Source: Petrolisthes cinctipes
Lineage: Eukaryota > Arthropoda > Malacostraca > Decapoda > Porcellanidae
Assembly: GCA_033782935.1 (NCBI GenBank)
Contig: JAWQEG010000470.1
Location: 806,001-870,000 of the forward strand
Length of the DNA stretch: 64,000 nt
Direction of reading: 5' to 3'
Of this stretch, positions 1 to 10,646 are shown in pieces. Position 1 is the stretch's first letter. Each line of letters opens with the position of its first letter. The notes beneath the pieces are model-generated. The model was not told the origin of the DNA and searched no databases. It saw nothing but the letters and a program-made list of their open reading frames with translations. The translations under genes were made by a program, and so were the position numbers.

Positions 1-346
1 ATATTTTTGGGTCCCAGAAGCGATCTGTACATGCCTACTCCGTGTTAGAGTATTTTCAAAATACATGCTCAAAACATGCTGAAAATCGATATTTTAGATT
101 CCCAAAGTCAATATGTGCATGCATCTTCTGTACCCGTTTATACCTCAAATTCTGGCCCTAAACACCCGAAAATTCAATATTTTGGGGTCCCAGAAGCAAT
201 CTGTACATGCCTATTCAGTGCTAGAATATTTTCAAAATATAGGCTAAAAACATGCTAAAAATCGATATTTTAGGTGCCAAAAAGTCGATATCTCAAATTA
301 AGGCCCAAAACACCCGAAAATTCGATATTTAGGGGTCCCAGATGCG

Positions 347-513
347 ATCTGTACATGCCTACTCCGTGTTAGAGTATTTTCAAAATACAGGCCCAAAACA
401 TGCTGAAAATCGATATTTTAGATGCCCAAAGTCAATATTCTTCTGTACCCGTTTATATCTCAAATACAGGCTCAAAACACCCAAAAATTCAATATTTTGG
501 GGTCCCAGAAGCA
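347..513. repeat. Representative variant monomer M (167 bp, 9-bp deletion)
   Basis: This L-derived monomer lacks the 9 bp GTGCATGCA, giving GTCAATATTCTTCTG instead of GTCAATATGTGCATGCATCT. Other copies lie near 29,970, 31,611, 33,581, 34,720, 35,361, 37,041, 37,681 and 44,751. The deletion removes the TGCATGCA palindrome but leaves the rest of the 29-bp L-specific segment. Confidence 0.85.
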
Positions 514-1043
514 ATCTGTACATGCCTACTCAGTGCTAGAATATTTTCGAAATATAGGCTCAAAACATGCTCAAAATCGATATTTTATGTGCCCAAAAGT
601 CGATATGTGCATGCATCTTCTGTACCCGTTTATATCTCAAATTCAGTCCCAAAACACCCGAAAATTCGATATTTAGGGGTCCCAGAAGCGATCTGTACAT
701 GCCTACTCCATGTTAGAGTATTTTCAAAATACAGGCCCAAAACATGCTCAAAATCGATGTTTCAGGTGCCAAAAAGTCGATATGTTCATGTACCTTTAGT
801 ACCCGTTTATATCTCAAATTCAGGCTCAAAACACCCGAAAATTCGATATTTTTGGGTCCCAGAAGCGATCTGTACATGCCTACTCCGTGTTAGAGTATTT
901 TCAAAATACATGCTCAAAACATGCTGAAAATCGATATTTTAGATTCCCAAAGTCAATATGTGCATGCATCTTCTGTACCCGTTTATACCTCAAATTCTGG
1001 CCCTAAACACCCGAAAATTCAATATTTTGGGGTCCCAGAAGCA

Positions 1044-1191
1044 ATCTGTACATGCCTATTCAGTGCTAGAATATTTTCAAAATATAGGCTAAAAACATGC
1101 TAAAAATCGATATTTTAGGTGCCAAAAAGTCGATATCTCAAATTAAGGCCCAAAACACCCGAAAATTCGATATTTAGGGGTCCCAGATGCG
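1044..1191. repeat. Representative short monomer S-148a (148 bp, B-type 5' half)
   Basis: This unit matches the L monomer except that 29 bp are missing at a single ATAT (1133-1136). It has B-type diagnostics (CAGTGCTAGAATA, TATAGGCTAAAA), the S-148a block GGTGCCAAAAAGTCGATATC, and ends TTTAGGGGTCCC. It serves as the spacing element between L monomers in most HORs. Confidence 0.9.
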
Positions 1192-2045
1192 ATCTGTACA
1201 TGCCTACTCCGTGTTAGAGTATTTTCAAAATACAGGCCCAAAACATGCTCAAAATCGATGTTTTAAGTGCCAAAAAGTCGATATGTTCATTCACCTTCAG
1301 TACCCGTTTATATCTCAAATTCAGGCTCAAAACACCCGAAAATTCGATATTTTGGGGTCCCAGAAGCGATCTGTACATGCCTACTCCGTGTTAGAGTATT
1401 TTCAAAATACATGCTCAAAACATGCTGAAAATCGATATTTCAGATTCCTAAAGTCAATATGTGCATGTATCTTCTGTACCCGTTTATATCTCAAATTCAG
1501 GCTCAAAACACCCGAAAATTCAATATTTTGGGGTCCCAGAAGCAATCTGTACATGCCTACTCAGTGCTAGAATATTTTCAAAATATAGGCTAAAAACATG
1601 CTAAAAATCGATATTTTAGATGCCCAAAGTCAATATGTACATGTATCTTCTGTACCCGTTTATATCTCAAAATCAGGCTTAAAACACCAGAAAATTCAAT
1701 ATTTTGGGGTTACAGAAGCAATCTGTACATGCCTACTCAGTGCTAGAATATTTTCAAAATATAGGCTAAAAACATGCTAAAAATCGATATTTTAGGTGCC
1801 AAAAAGTCGATATCTCAAATTAAGGCCCAAAACACCCGAAAATTCGATATTTAGGGGTCCCAGAAGCGATCTGTACATGCCTACTCAATGCTAGAATGTT
1901 TTCAAAATATAGGCTCAAAACATGCTCAAAATCGATATTTAAGTTGCCCAAAAGTCGATATGTGCATGCATCTTCTGTACTCGTTTATATCTCAAATTCA
2001 AGCTCAAAACACCCGAAAATTCGATATTTTGGGGTCCCAGAAGCG

Positions 2046-2192
2046 ATCTGTACATGCCTACTCAGTGCTAGAATGTTTTCAAAATATAGGCTCAAAACAT
2101 GCTAAAAATCGATATTTTAGGTGTGTAAAGGCGATATCTCAAATTCAGACCCAAAACACCCGAAAATTCGATATTTTGGGGTCCCAGAAGCG
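2046..2192. repeat. Representative short monomer S-147 (147 bp)
   Basis: This is the second short subfamily, recognisable by GGTGTGTAAAGGCGATATC or GGTGCGTAAAGGCGATATC in place of the S-148 block. It is 1 bp shorter than S-148. Because 147 is a multiple of three, reading frames run through it from one L monomer to the next. It is frequent left of about 44.4 kb; I found no copy further right. Confidence 0.88.
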
Positions 2193-2219
2193 ATCTGTAC
2201 ATGCCTACTCCGTGTTAGA

Positions 2220-2234
2220 GTATTTTCAAAATAC
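2220..2234. other. Odd-centre palindrome GTATTTTCAAAATAC (A-type form)
   Basis: Two 7-bp arms pair perfectly around a central C. The element recurs at the same phase in most A-type monomers. The B-type form at 1071-1085 is ATATTTTCAAAATAT, also perfect: the outer pair changes from G-C to A-T on both sides. Some copies break symmetry (AATGTTTTCAAAATAT, GTATTTACAAAATAC, GTATTTTCAAATTAC). Whether a protein or a hairpin uses it is unknown. Confidence 0.8.
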
Positions 2235-2335
2235 AGGCCCAAAACATGCTCAAAATCGATGTTTTAGGTGCCCAAAAGTCGATATGTGCATGCATCTTCA
2301 GTACCCGTTTATATCTCAAATTCAGGCTCAAAACA

Positions 2336-2358
2336 CCCGAAAATTCGATATTTTGGGG
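2336..2358. other. Near-perfect 9-bp dyad, CCCGAAAAT / ATTTTGGGG
   Basis: Arms lie at 2336-2344 and 2350-2358 around a 5-nt centre (TCGAT; TCAAT in many 176-bp monomers). Eight of nine arm positions pair. It sits just before the monomer end in nearly all L units. In S units ending TTTAGGGG the right arm is changed by one base. Confidence 0.75.
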
Positions 2359-3341
2359 TCCCAGAAGCGATTTGTACATGCCTACTCCGTGTTAGAGTAT
2401 TTTCAAAATACAGGCCCAAAACATGCTGAAAATCGATATTTTAGATGCACAAAGTCAATATGTGCATGCATCTTCTGTACCCGTTTATACCTCAAATTCT
2501 GGCCCTGAACACCCGAAAATTCAATATTTTGGGGTCCCAGAAGCAATCTGTACATGCCTATTCAGTGCTAGAATATTTTCAAAATATAGGCTAAAAACAT
2601 GCTAAAAATCGATATTTTAGGTGCCAAAAAGTCGATATCTCAAATTAAGGCCCAAAACACCCGAAAATTCGATATTTAGGGGTCCCAGATGCGATCTGTA
2701 CATGCCTACTCCGTGTTAGAGTATTTTCAAAATACAGGCCCAAAACATGCTCAAAATCGATGTTTTAAGTGCCAAAAAGTCGATATGTTCATTCACCTTC
2801 AGTACCCGTTTATATCTCAAATTCAGGCTCAAAACACCCGAAAATTCGATATTTTGGGGTCCCAGAAGCGATCTGTACATGCCTACTCCGTGTTAGAGTA
2901 TTTTCAAAATACATGCCCAAAACATGCTTAAAATCGATATTTTAGATGCCCAAAGTCAATATGTGCATTTTTCTTCTGTACCCGTTTATGTCTCAAATTC
3001 AGGCTCAAAACACCTAAAAATTCAATATTTTGGGGTCCCAGAAGCAATATGTACATGTCTACTCAGTGCTAGAATATTTTCAAAATATAGGCTAAAAACA
3101 TGCAAAAAATCGATCTTTTAGGTGCCAAAAAGTCGATATCTCAAATTCAGTCCCAAAACACCCGAAAATTCAATATTTTGGGGTCACAGAAGCAATCTGT
3201 ACATGCCTACTCAGTGCTATAATATTTTTAAAATATAGGCTAAAAACATGCTCAAAATCGATATTTTAGGTGCCCAAAAGTCGATATGTGCATGCATCTT
3301 CTGTACTCGTTTATATCTCAAATTCAAGCTCAAAACACCCG

Positions 3342-3352
3342 CAACTTCGGCA
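3342..3352. other. CAACTTCGGCA monomer variant
   Basis: This replaces AAAATTCGATA by four clustered substitutions. Other copies are at 7230, 12765, 14592, 16537, 17538, 19218, 22311, 24080, 25907 (with one further change), 30850 and 32494. The spacings equal the HOR offsets (3,888; 1,001; 3,093; 11,315; 1,644), which independently confirms those duplications. Confidence 0.88.
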
Positions 3353-4873
3353 TTTAGGGGTCCCAGAAGCGATCTGTACATGCCTACTCAGTGCTAAAAT
3401 TATTTCAAAATATAGGCTCAAAACATGCTAAAAATCGATATTTTAGGTGCATAAAGGCGATATCTCAAATTCAGGCCCAAAACACCCGAAAATTCGATAT
3501 TTTGGGGTCCCAGAAGCGATCTGTACATGCCTACTCCGTGTTAGAGTATTTTCAAAATACAGGCCCAAAACATGCTCAAAATCGATGTTTTAGGTGCCCA
3601 AAAGTCGATATGTGCATGCATCTTCTGTACCCGTTTATATCTCAAATTCAGGCTCAAAACACCCGAAAATTCGATATTTTGGGGTCCCAGAAGCGATCTG
3701 TACATGCCTACTCCGTGTTAGAGTATTTTCAAATTACAGGCCCAAAACATGCTGAAAATCGATAATTTTGATGCCCAAAGTCAATATGTGCATGTATCTT
3801 CTGTACCCGTTTATATCTCAAATTCAGGCTCAAAACACCCGAAAATTCAATATTTTGGGGTCCCAGAAGCAATCTGTACATGCCTACTCAGTGCTAAAAT
3901 ATTTTCAAAATATAGGCTAAAAACATGCTAAAAATCGATATTTTAGATGCCCAAAGTCAATATGTACATGTATCTTCTGTACCCGTTTATATCTCAAATT
4001 CAGGCTCAAAACACCAGAAAATTCAATATTTTGGGGTCCCAGAAGCAATCTCTACATGCCTACTCAGTGCTAGAATATTTTCAAAATATAGGCTAAAAAG
4101 ATGCTAAAAATCGATATTTTAGGTGCCAAAAAGTCGATATCTCAAATTAAGGCCCAAAACACCCGAAAATTCGATATTTAGGGGTCCCAGAAGCGATCTG
4201 TACATGCCTACTCAATGCTAGAATGTTTTCAAAATATAGGCTCAAAACATGCTCAAAATCGATATTTAAGTTGCCCAAAAGTCGATATGTGCATGCATCT
4301 TCTGTACTCGTTTATATCTCAAATTCAAGCTCAAAACACCCGAAAATTCGATATTTTGGGGTCCCAGAAGCGATCTGTACATGCCTACTCAGTGCTAGAA
4401 CATTTTCAAAATATAGGCTCAAAACATGCTAAAAATCGATATTTTAGGTGCGTAAAGGCGATATCTCAAATTCAGACCCAAAACACCCGAAAATTCGATA
4501 TTTTGGGGTCCCAGAAGCGATCTGTACATGCCTACTCCGTGTTAGAGTATTTTCAAAATACAGGCCCAAAACATGCTCAAAATCGATGTTTTAGGGGCCC
4601 AAAAATCGATATGTGCATGCATCTTCAGTACCCGTTTATATCTCAAATTCAGGCTCAAAAAACCCGAAAATTCGATATTTTGGGGTCCCAGAAGCGATCT
4701 GTACATGCCTACTCCGTGTTAGAGTATTTTCAAAATACAGGCCAAAAACATACTGAAAATCGATATTTTAGATGCCCAAAAGTCGATATGTGCATGCATC
4801 TTCTGTACCCGTTTATATCTCAAATTCTGGCCCTAAAAACCCGAAAATTCAATATTTTGGGGTCCAAGAAGCG

Positions 4874-6758
4874 ATCTGTACTGCCTACTCGATGTTAGAG
4901 TATTTTCAAAATACAGGCCAAAAACATACTGAAAATCGAACTTTTAGGTGCCCAAAAGTCGATATGTGCATGCATCTTCTGTACCCGTTTATATCTCAAA
5001 TTCTGGCACTAAACACCCGAAAATTCGATATTTTGGGGTCCCAGAAGCGATCTGTACATGCCTACTCCGTGTTAGAGTATTTTAAAAATTTCAGGCCCAA
5101 AACATGCAGAAAATCAATATTTTTGGTGCCCAAAGTCAATATGTGTATGCATCTTCTATTCTCGTTTATATCTCAAATTCAGGCTCAAAACACCCTAAAA
5201 TTCGATATTTTGGGGTCACAGAAGCGATCTGTACATGCCTACTCAGTGCTAGAATGTTTTCAAAATATAGGCTCAAAACATGCTCAAAATCGATATTTTA
5301 GGTGCCCAAAAGTCGATATGTGCATGCATCTTCTGTACTCGTTTATATCTTAAATTCAGACTCAAAACACCCGAAAATTCGATATTTTGGGGTCCCTGAA
5401 GCGATCTGTACAAGCCTACTCAGTGCTAGAATATTTTCAAATTATAGGCTCAAAACATGCTAAAAATCGATATTTTAGGTGCGTAAATGCGATATCTCAA
5501 ATTCTGGCCCTAAACACCCGAAAATTCAATATTTTGGGGTCCAAGAAGCGATCTGTACTGCCTACTCGATGTTAGAGTATTTTCAAAATACAGGCCAAAA
5601 ACATACTGAAAATCGAACTTTTAGGTGCCCAAAAGTTGATATGTGCATGCATCTTCTGTACCCGTTTATATCTCAAATTCTGGCACTAAACACCCAAAAA
5701 TTCGATATTTTGGGGTCCCAGAAGCGATCTGTACATGCCTACTCCGTGTTAGAGTATTTTAAAAACTTCAGGCCCAAAACATGCAGAAAATCAATATTTT
5801 TGGTGCCCAAAGTCAATATGTGTATGCATCTTCTATTCTCGTTTATATCTCAAATTCAGGCTCAAAACACCCTAAAATTCGATATTTTGGGGTCACAGAA
5901 GCGATCTGTACATGCCTACTCAGTGCTAGAATGTTTTCAAAATATAGGCTCAAAACATGCTCAAAATCGATATTTTAGGTGCCCAAAAGTCGATATGTGC
6001 ATGCATCTTCTGTACTCGTTTATATCTTAAATTCAGGCTCAAAACACCCGAAAATTCGATATTTTGGGGTCCCTGAAGCGATCTGTACATGCCTACTCAG
6101 TGCTAGAATATTTTCAAATTATAGGCTCAAAACATGCTAAAAATCGATATTTTAGGTGCGTAAATGCGATATCTCAAATTCAGGCCCAAAACACCCGAAA
6201 ATTCGATATTTAGGGGTCCCAGAAGCGATCTGTACTGCCTACTCGATGTTAGAGTATTTTCAAAATACAGGCCAAAAACATACTGAAAATCGATCTTTTA
6301 GGTGCCCAAAAGTCGATATGTGCATGCATCTTCTGTACCCGTTTATATCTCAAATTCTGGCCCTAAACACCCGAAAATTCGATATTTTGGGGTCCCAGAA
6401 GCGATCTGTACATGCCTACTCCGTGTTAGAGTATTTTAAAAAATTCAGGCCCAAAAACATGCAGAAAATCGATATTTTTGGTGCCCAAAGTCAATATGTG
6501 TATGCATCTTCTATTCTCGTTTATATCTCAAATTCAGGCTCAAAACACCCGAAAATTCGATATTTTGGGGTCCCAGAAGCGATCTGTACATGCCTACTCA
6601 GTGCTAGAATGTTTTCAAAATATAGGCTCAAAACATGCTCAAAATCGATATTTTAGGTGCCTAAAAGTCGATAAGTGCATGCATCTTCAGTACCCGTTTA
6701 TATCTCAAATTCAGGCTCAAAACACCCAAAAATTCGATATTCTGGGGTCACAGATGCG
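4874..6758. repeat. 677-bp tetramer sub-repeat inside HOR copy 1
   Basis: Units start at 4874, 5551 and 6228 (spacing 677 = 176+177+177+147). The third unit keeps three monomers and then runs into the HOR end. All start with the shortened marker CTGTACTGCC, which has lost 2 bp relative to CTGTACATGCC. The unit also carries GTGTATGCATCTTCTATTCTCG, a private variant split here as GTGTATGCATC and TTCTATTCTCG. Confidence 0.88.
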
Positions 6759-9700
6759 ATCTGTACATGCCTACTCCGTGTTAGAGTATTTTCAAAATAC
6801 ATGCCCAAAACATGCTTAAAATCGATATTTTAGATGCCCAAAGTCAATATGTGCATTTTTCTTCTGTACCCGTTTATGTCTCAAATTCAGGCTCAAAACA
6901 CCCAAAAATTCAATATTTTGGGGTCCCAGAAGCAATATGTACATGTCTACTCAGTGCTAGAATATTTTCAAAATATAGGCTAAAAACATGCAAAAAATAT
7001 ATCTTTTAGGTGCCAAAAAGTCGATATCTCAAATTCAGTCCCAAAACACCCGAAAATTCAATATTTTGGGGTCACAGAAGCAATCTGTACATGCCTACTC
7101 AGTGCTATAATATTTTTAAAATATAGGCTAAAAACATGCTCAAAATCGATATTTTAGGTGCCCAAAAGTCGATATGTGCATGCATCTTCTGTACTCGTTT
7201 ATATCTCAAATTCAAGCTCAAAACACCCGCAACTTCGGCATTTAGGGGTCCCAGAAGCGATCTGTACATGCCTACTCAGTGCTAAAATTATTTCAAAATA
7301 TAGGCTCAAAACATGCTAAAAATCGATATTTTAGGTGCATAAAGGCGATATCTCAAATTCAGGCCCAAAACACCCGAAAATTCGATATTTTGGGGTCCCA
7401 GAAGCGATCTGTACATGCCTACTCCGTGTTAGAGTATTTTCAAAATACAGGCCCAAAACATGCTCAAAATCGATGTTTTAGGTGCCCAAAAGTAGATATG
7501 TGCATGCATCTTCTGTACCCGTTTATATCTCAAATTCAGGCTCAAAACACCCGAAAATTCGATATTTTGGGGTCCCAGAAGCGATCTGTACATGCCTACT
7601 CCGTGTTAGAGTATTTTCAAATTACAGGCCCAAAACATGCTGAAAATCGATAATTTTGATGCCCAAAGTCAATATGTGCATGTATCTTCTGTACCCGTTT
7701 ATATCTCAAATTCAGGCTCAAAAAACCCGAAAATTCAATATTTTGGGGTCCCAGAAGCAATCTGTACATGCCTACTCAGTGCTAAAATATTTTCAAAATA
7801 TAGGCTAAAAACATGCTAAAAATCGATATTTTAGATGCCCAAAGTCAATATGTACATGTATCTTCTGTACCCGTTTATATCTCAAATTCAGGCTCAAAAC
7901 ACCAGAAAATTCAATATTTTGGGGTCCCAGAAGCAATCTCTACATGCCTACTCAGTGCTAGAATATTTTCAAAATATAGGCTAAAAACATGCTAAAACTC
8001 GATATTTTAGGTGCCAAAAAGTCGATATCTCAAATTAAGGCCCAAAACACCCGAAAATTCGATATTTAGGGGTCCCAGAAGCGATCTGTACATGCCTACT
8101 CAATGCTAGAATGTTTTCAAAATATAGGCTCAAAACATGCTCAAAATCGATATTTAAGTTGCCCAAAAGTCGATATGTGCATGCATCTTCTGTACTCGTT
8201 TATATCTCAAATTCAAGCTCAAAACACCCGAAAATTTGATATTTTGGGGTCCCAGAAGCGATCTGTACATGCCTACTCAGTGCTAGAACATTTTCAAAAT
8301 ATAGGCTCAAAACATGCTAAAAATCGATATTTTAGGTGCGTAAAGGCGATATCTCAAATTCAGACCCAAAACACCCGAAAATTCTATATTTTGGGGTCCC
8401 AGAAGCGATCTGTACATGCCTACTCCGTGTTAGAGTATTTTCAAAATACAGGCCCAAAACATGCTCAAAATCGATGTTTTAGGGGCCCAAAAGTCGATAT
8501 GTGCATGCATCTTCAGTACCCGTTTATATCTCAAATTCAGGCTCAAAAAACCCGAAAATTCGATATTTTGGGGTCCCAGAAGCGATCTGTACATGCCTAC
8601 TCCGTGTTAGAGTATTTTCAAAATACAGGCCAAAAACATACTGAAAATCGATATTTTAGATGCCCAAAAGTCGATATGTGCATGCATCTTCTGTACCCGT
8701 TTATATCTCAAATTCTGGCCCTAAACACCCGAAAATTCAATATTTTGGGGTCCAAGAAGCGATCTGTACTGCCTACTCGATGTTAGAGTATTTTCAAAAT
8801 ACAGGCCAAAAACATACTGAAAATCGAACTTTTAGGTGCCCAAAAGTCGATATGTGCATGCATCTTCTGTACCCGTTTATATCTCAAATTCTGGCACTAA
8901 ACACCCGAAAATTCGATATTTTGGGGTCCCAGAAGCGATCTGTACATGCCTACTCCGTGTTAGAGTATTTTAAAAATTTCAGGCCCAAAACATGCAGAAA
9001 ATCAATATTTTTGGTGCCCAAAGTCAATATGTGTATGCATCTTCTATTCTCGTTTATATCTCAAATTCAGGCTCAAAACACCCTAAAATTCGATATTTTG
9101 GGGTCACAGAAGCGATCTGTACATGCCTACTCAGTGCTAGAATGTTTTCAAAATATAGGCTCAAAACATGCTCAAAATCGATATTTTAGGTGCCCAAAAG
9201 TCGATATGTGCATGCATCTTCTGTACTCGTTTATATCTTAAATTCAGACTCAAAACACCCGAAAATTCGATATTTTGGGGTCCCTGAAGCGATCTGTACA
9301 TGCCTACTCAGTGCTAGAATATTTTCAAATTATAGGCTCAAAACATGCTAAAAATCGATATTTTAGGTGCGTAAATGCGATATCTCAAATTCTGGCCCTA
9401 AACACCCGAAAATTCAATATTTTGGGGTCCAAGAAGCGATCTGTACTGCCTACTCGATGTTAGAGTATTTTCAAAATACAGGCCAAAAACATACTGAAAA
9501 TCGAACTTTTAGGTGCCCAAAAGTTGATATGTGCATGCATCTTCTGTACCCGTTTATATCTCAAATTCTGGCACTAAACACCCGAAAATTCGATATTTTG
9601 GGGTCCCAGAAGCGATCTGTACATGCCTACTCCGTGTTAGAGTATTTTAAAAACTTCAGGCCCAAAACATGCAGAAAATCAATATTTTTGGTGCCCAAAG

Positions 9701-10646
9701 TCAATATGTGTATGCATCTTCTATTCTCGTTTATATCTCAAATTCAGGCTCAAAACACCCTAAAATTCGATATTTTGGGGTCACAGAAGCGATCTGTACA
9801 TGCCTACTCAGTGCTAGAATGTTTTCAAAATATAGGCTCAAAACATGCTCAAAATCGATATTTTAGGTGCCCAAAAGTCGATATGTGCATGCATCTTCTG
9901 TACTCGTTTATATCTTAAATTCAGGCTCAAAACACCCGAAAATTCGATATTTTGGGGTCCCTGAAGCGATCTGTACATGCCTACTCAGTGCTAGAATATT
10001 TTCAAATTATAGGCTCAAAACATGCTAAAAATCGATATTTTAGGTGCGTAAATGCGATATCTCAAATTCAGGCCCAAAACACCCGAAAATTCGATATTTA
10101 GGGGTCCCAGAAGCGATCTGTACTGAATACTCGATGTTAGAGTATTTTCAAAATACAGGCCAAAAACATACTGAAAATCGATCTTTTAGGTGCCCAAAAG
10201 TCGATATGTGCATGCATCTTCTGTACCCGTTTATATCTCAAATTCTGGCCCTAAACACCCGAAAATTCGATATTTTGGGGTCCCAGAAGCGATCTGTACA
10301 TGCCTACTCCGTGTTAGAGTATTTTAAAAAATTCAGGCCCAAAACATGCAGAAAATCGATATTTTTGGTGCCCAAAGTCAATATGTGTATGCATCTTCTA
10401 TTCTCGTTTATATCTCAAATTCAGGCTCAAAACACCCGAAAATTCGATATTTTGGGGTCCCAGAAGCGATCTGTACATGCCTACTCAGTGCTAGAATGTT
10501 TTCAAAATATAGGCTCAAAACATGCTCAAAATCGATATTTTAGGTGCCTAAAAGTCGATATGTGCATGCATCTTTTGTACTCGTTTATATCTCAAATTCA
10601 GGCTCAAAACACCCGAAAATTCGATATTTTGGGGTCCCAGAAGTGA
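6759..10646. repeat. 3,888-bp HOR, copy 2 (directly adjacent)
   Basis: This copy abuts copy 1 at the same monomer phase, so the pair is a true tandem duplication. Close identity fades near 10,560: at the position corresponding to about 6,670 the copies differ (GATAAGTGCATGCATCTTCAG against GATATGTGCATGCATCTTTTG). A local oddity is CTGTACTGAATACTCG at about 10,121, where copy 1 has CTGTACTGCCTACTCG. Confidence 0.9.
8762..10646. repeat. 677-bp tetramer sub-repeat inside HOR copy 2
   Basis: This is the same series as at 4874-6758, displaced by 3,888 bp, with units at 8762, 9439 and 10116. Triplication of the 677-bp tetramer must precede duplication of the 3,888-bp unit, because both copies carry it. 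Confidence 0.87.

Larger units (their letters stand above)
2193..2369. repeat. Representative long (L, A-type) monomer, 177 bp
   Basis: This unit runs between successive phase markers. It carries TGTACA (2196-2201), the palindrome GTATTTTCAAAATAC (2220-2234), ATCGAT (2255-2260), the 29-bp L-specific segment (2286-2314) with the 8-bp palindrome TGCATGCA (2287-2294), and a second dyad near the end (2336-2358). A-type diagnostics are CCGTGTTAGAGTA and TACAGGCCC. L monomers of 176 bp differ mainly by GCCCAAAGTCAATATG in place of GCCCAAAAGTCGATATG. Confidence 0.9.
1..2870. repeat. HOR domain with 845-bp pentamer and 1,502-bp nonamer
   Basis: Phase markers lie at 23, 199, 347, 514, 691, 868, 1044, 1192, 1369, 1545, 1721, 1869, 2046, 2193, 2370, 2546, 2694 and 2871. 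The segment starting at 23 recurs at 868 (period 845 = 176+148+167+177+177). The segment starting at 868 recurs at 2370 (period 1,502, nine monomers), with near identity until about 1,430/2,930, where the copies diverge (CATGCTGAAAATCG against CATGCTTAAAATCG). The monomer 1369-1544 and its neighbours are not shared with the 845-bp unit, so the two repeats overlap as a mosaic. Confidence 0.85.
2871..6758. repeat. 3,888-bp HOR, copy 1 (23 monomers)
   Basis: Successive marker spacings are 176,148,177,147,177,176,176,148,177,147,177,177, then 176-177-177-147 twice, then 176,178,177. The same series recurs exactly 3,888 bp downstream. Diagnostic changes are shared, for example GTGCATTTTTCTTC near 2,965 and 6,853, and CAACTTCGGCA at 3342 and 7230. 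Copies differ by scattered single bases (e.g. AATCGATCTT against AATATATCTT near 3,110/6,998); I estimate about 99% identity. Confidence 0.9.

Noticed and set aside
1181..1187. TTTAGGG in S monomers and TTTTGGGG in L monomers, resembling telomere units
   Set aside because: Each occurs once per monomer as part of the TATTTAGGGGTCCC or TATTTTGGGGTCCC block and never in tandem, so it is not telomeric DNA.
2255..2260. ATCGAT, TGTACA and TGCATGCA as protein-binding sites
   Set aside because: They are conserved short palindromes and useful restriction landmarks for a ladder, but nothing in the sequence shows binding.
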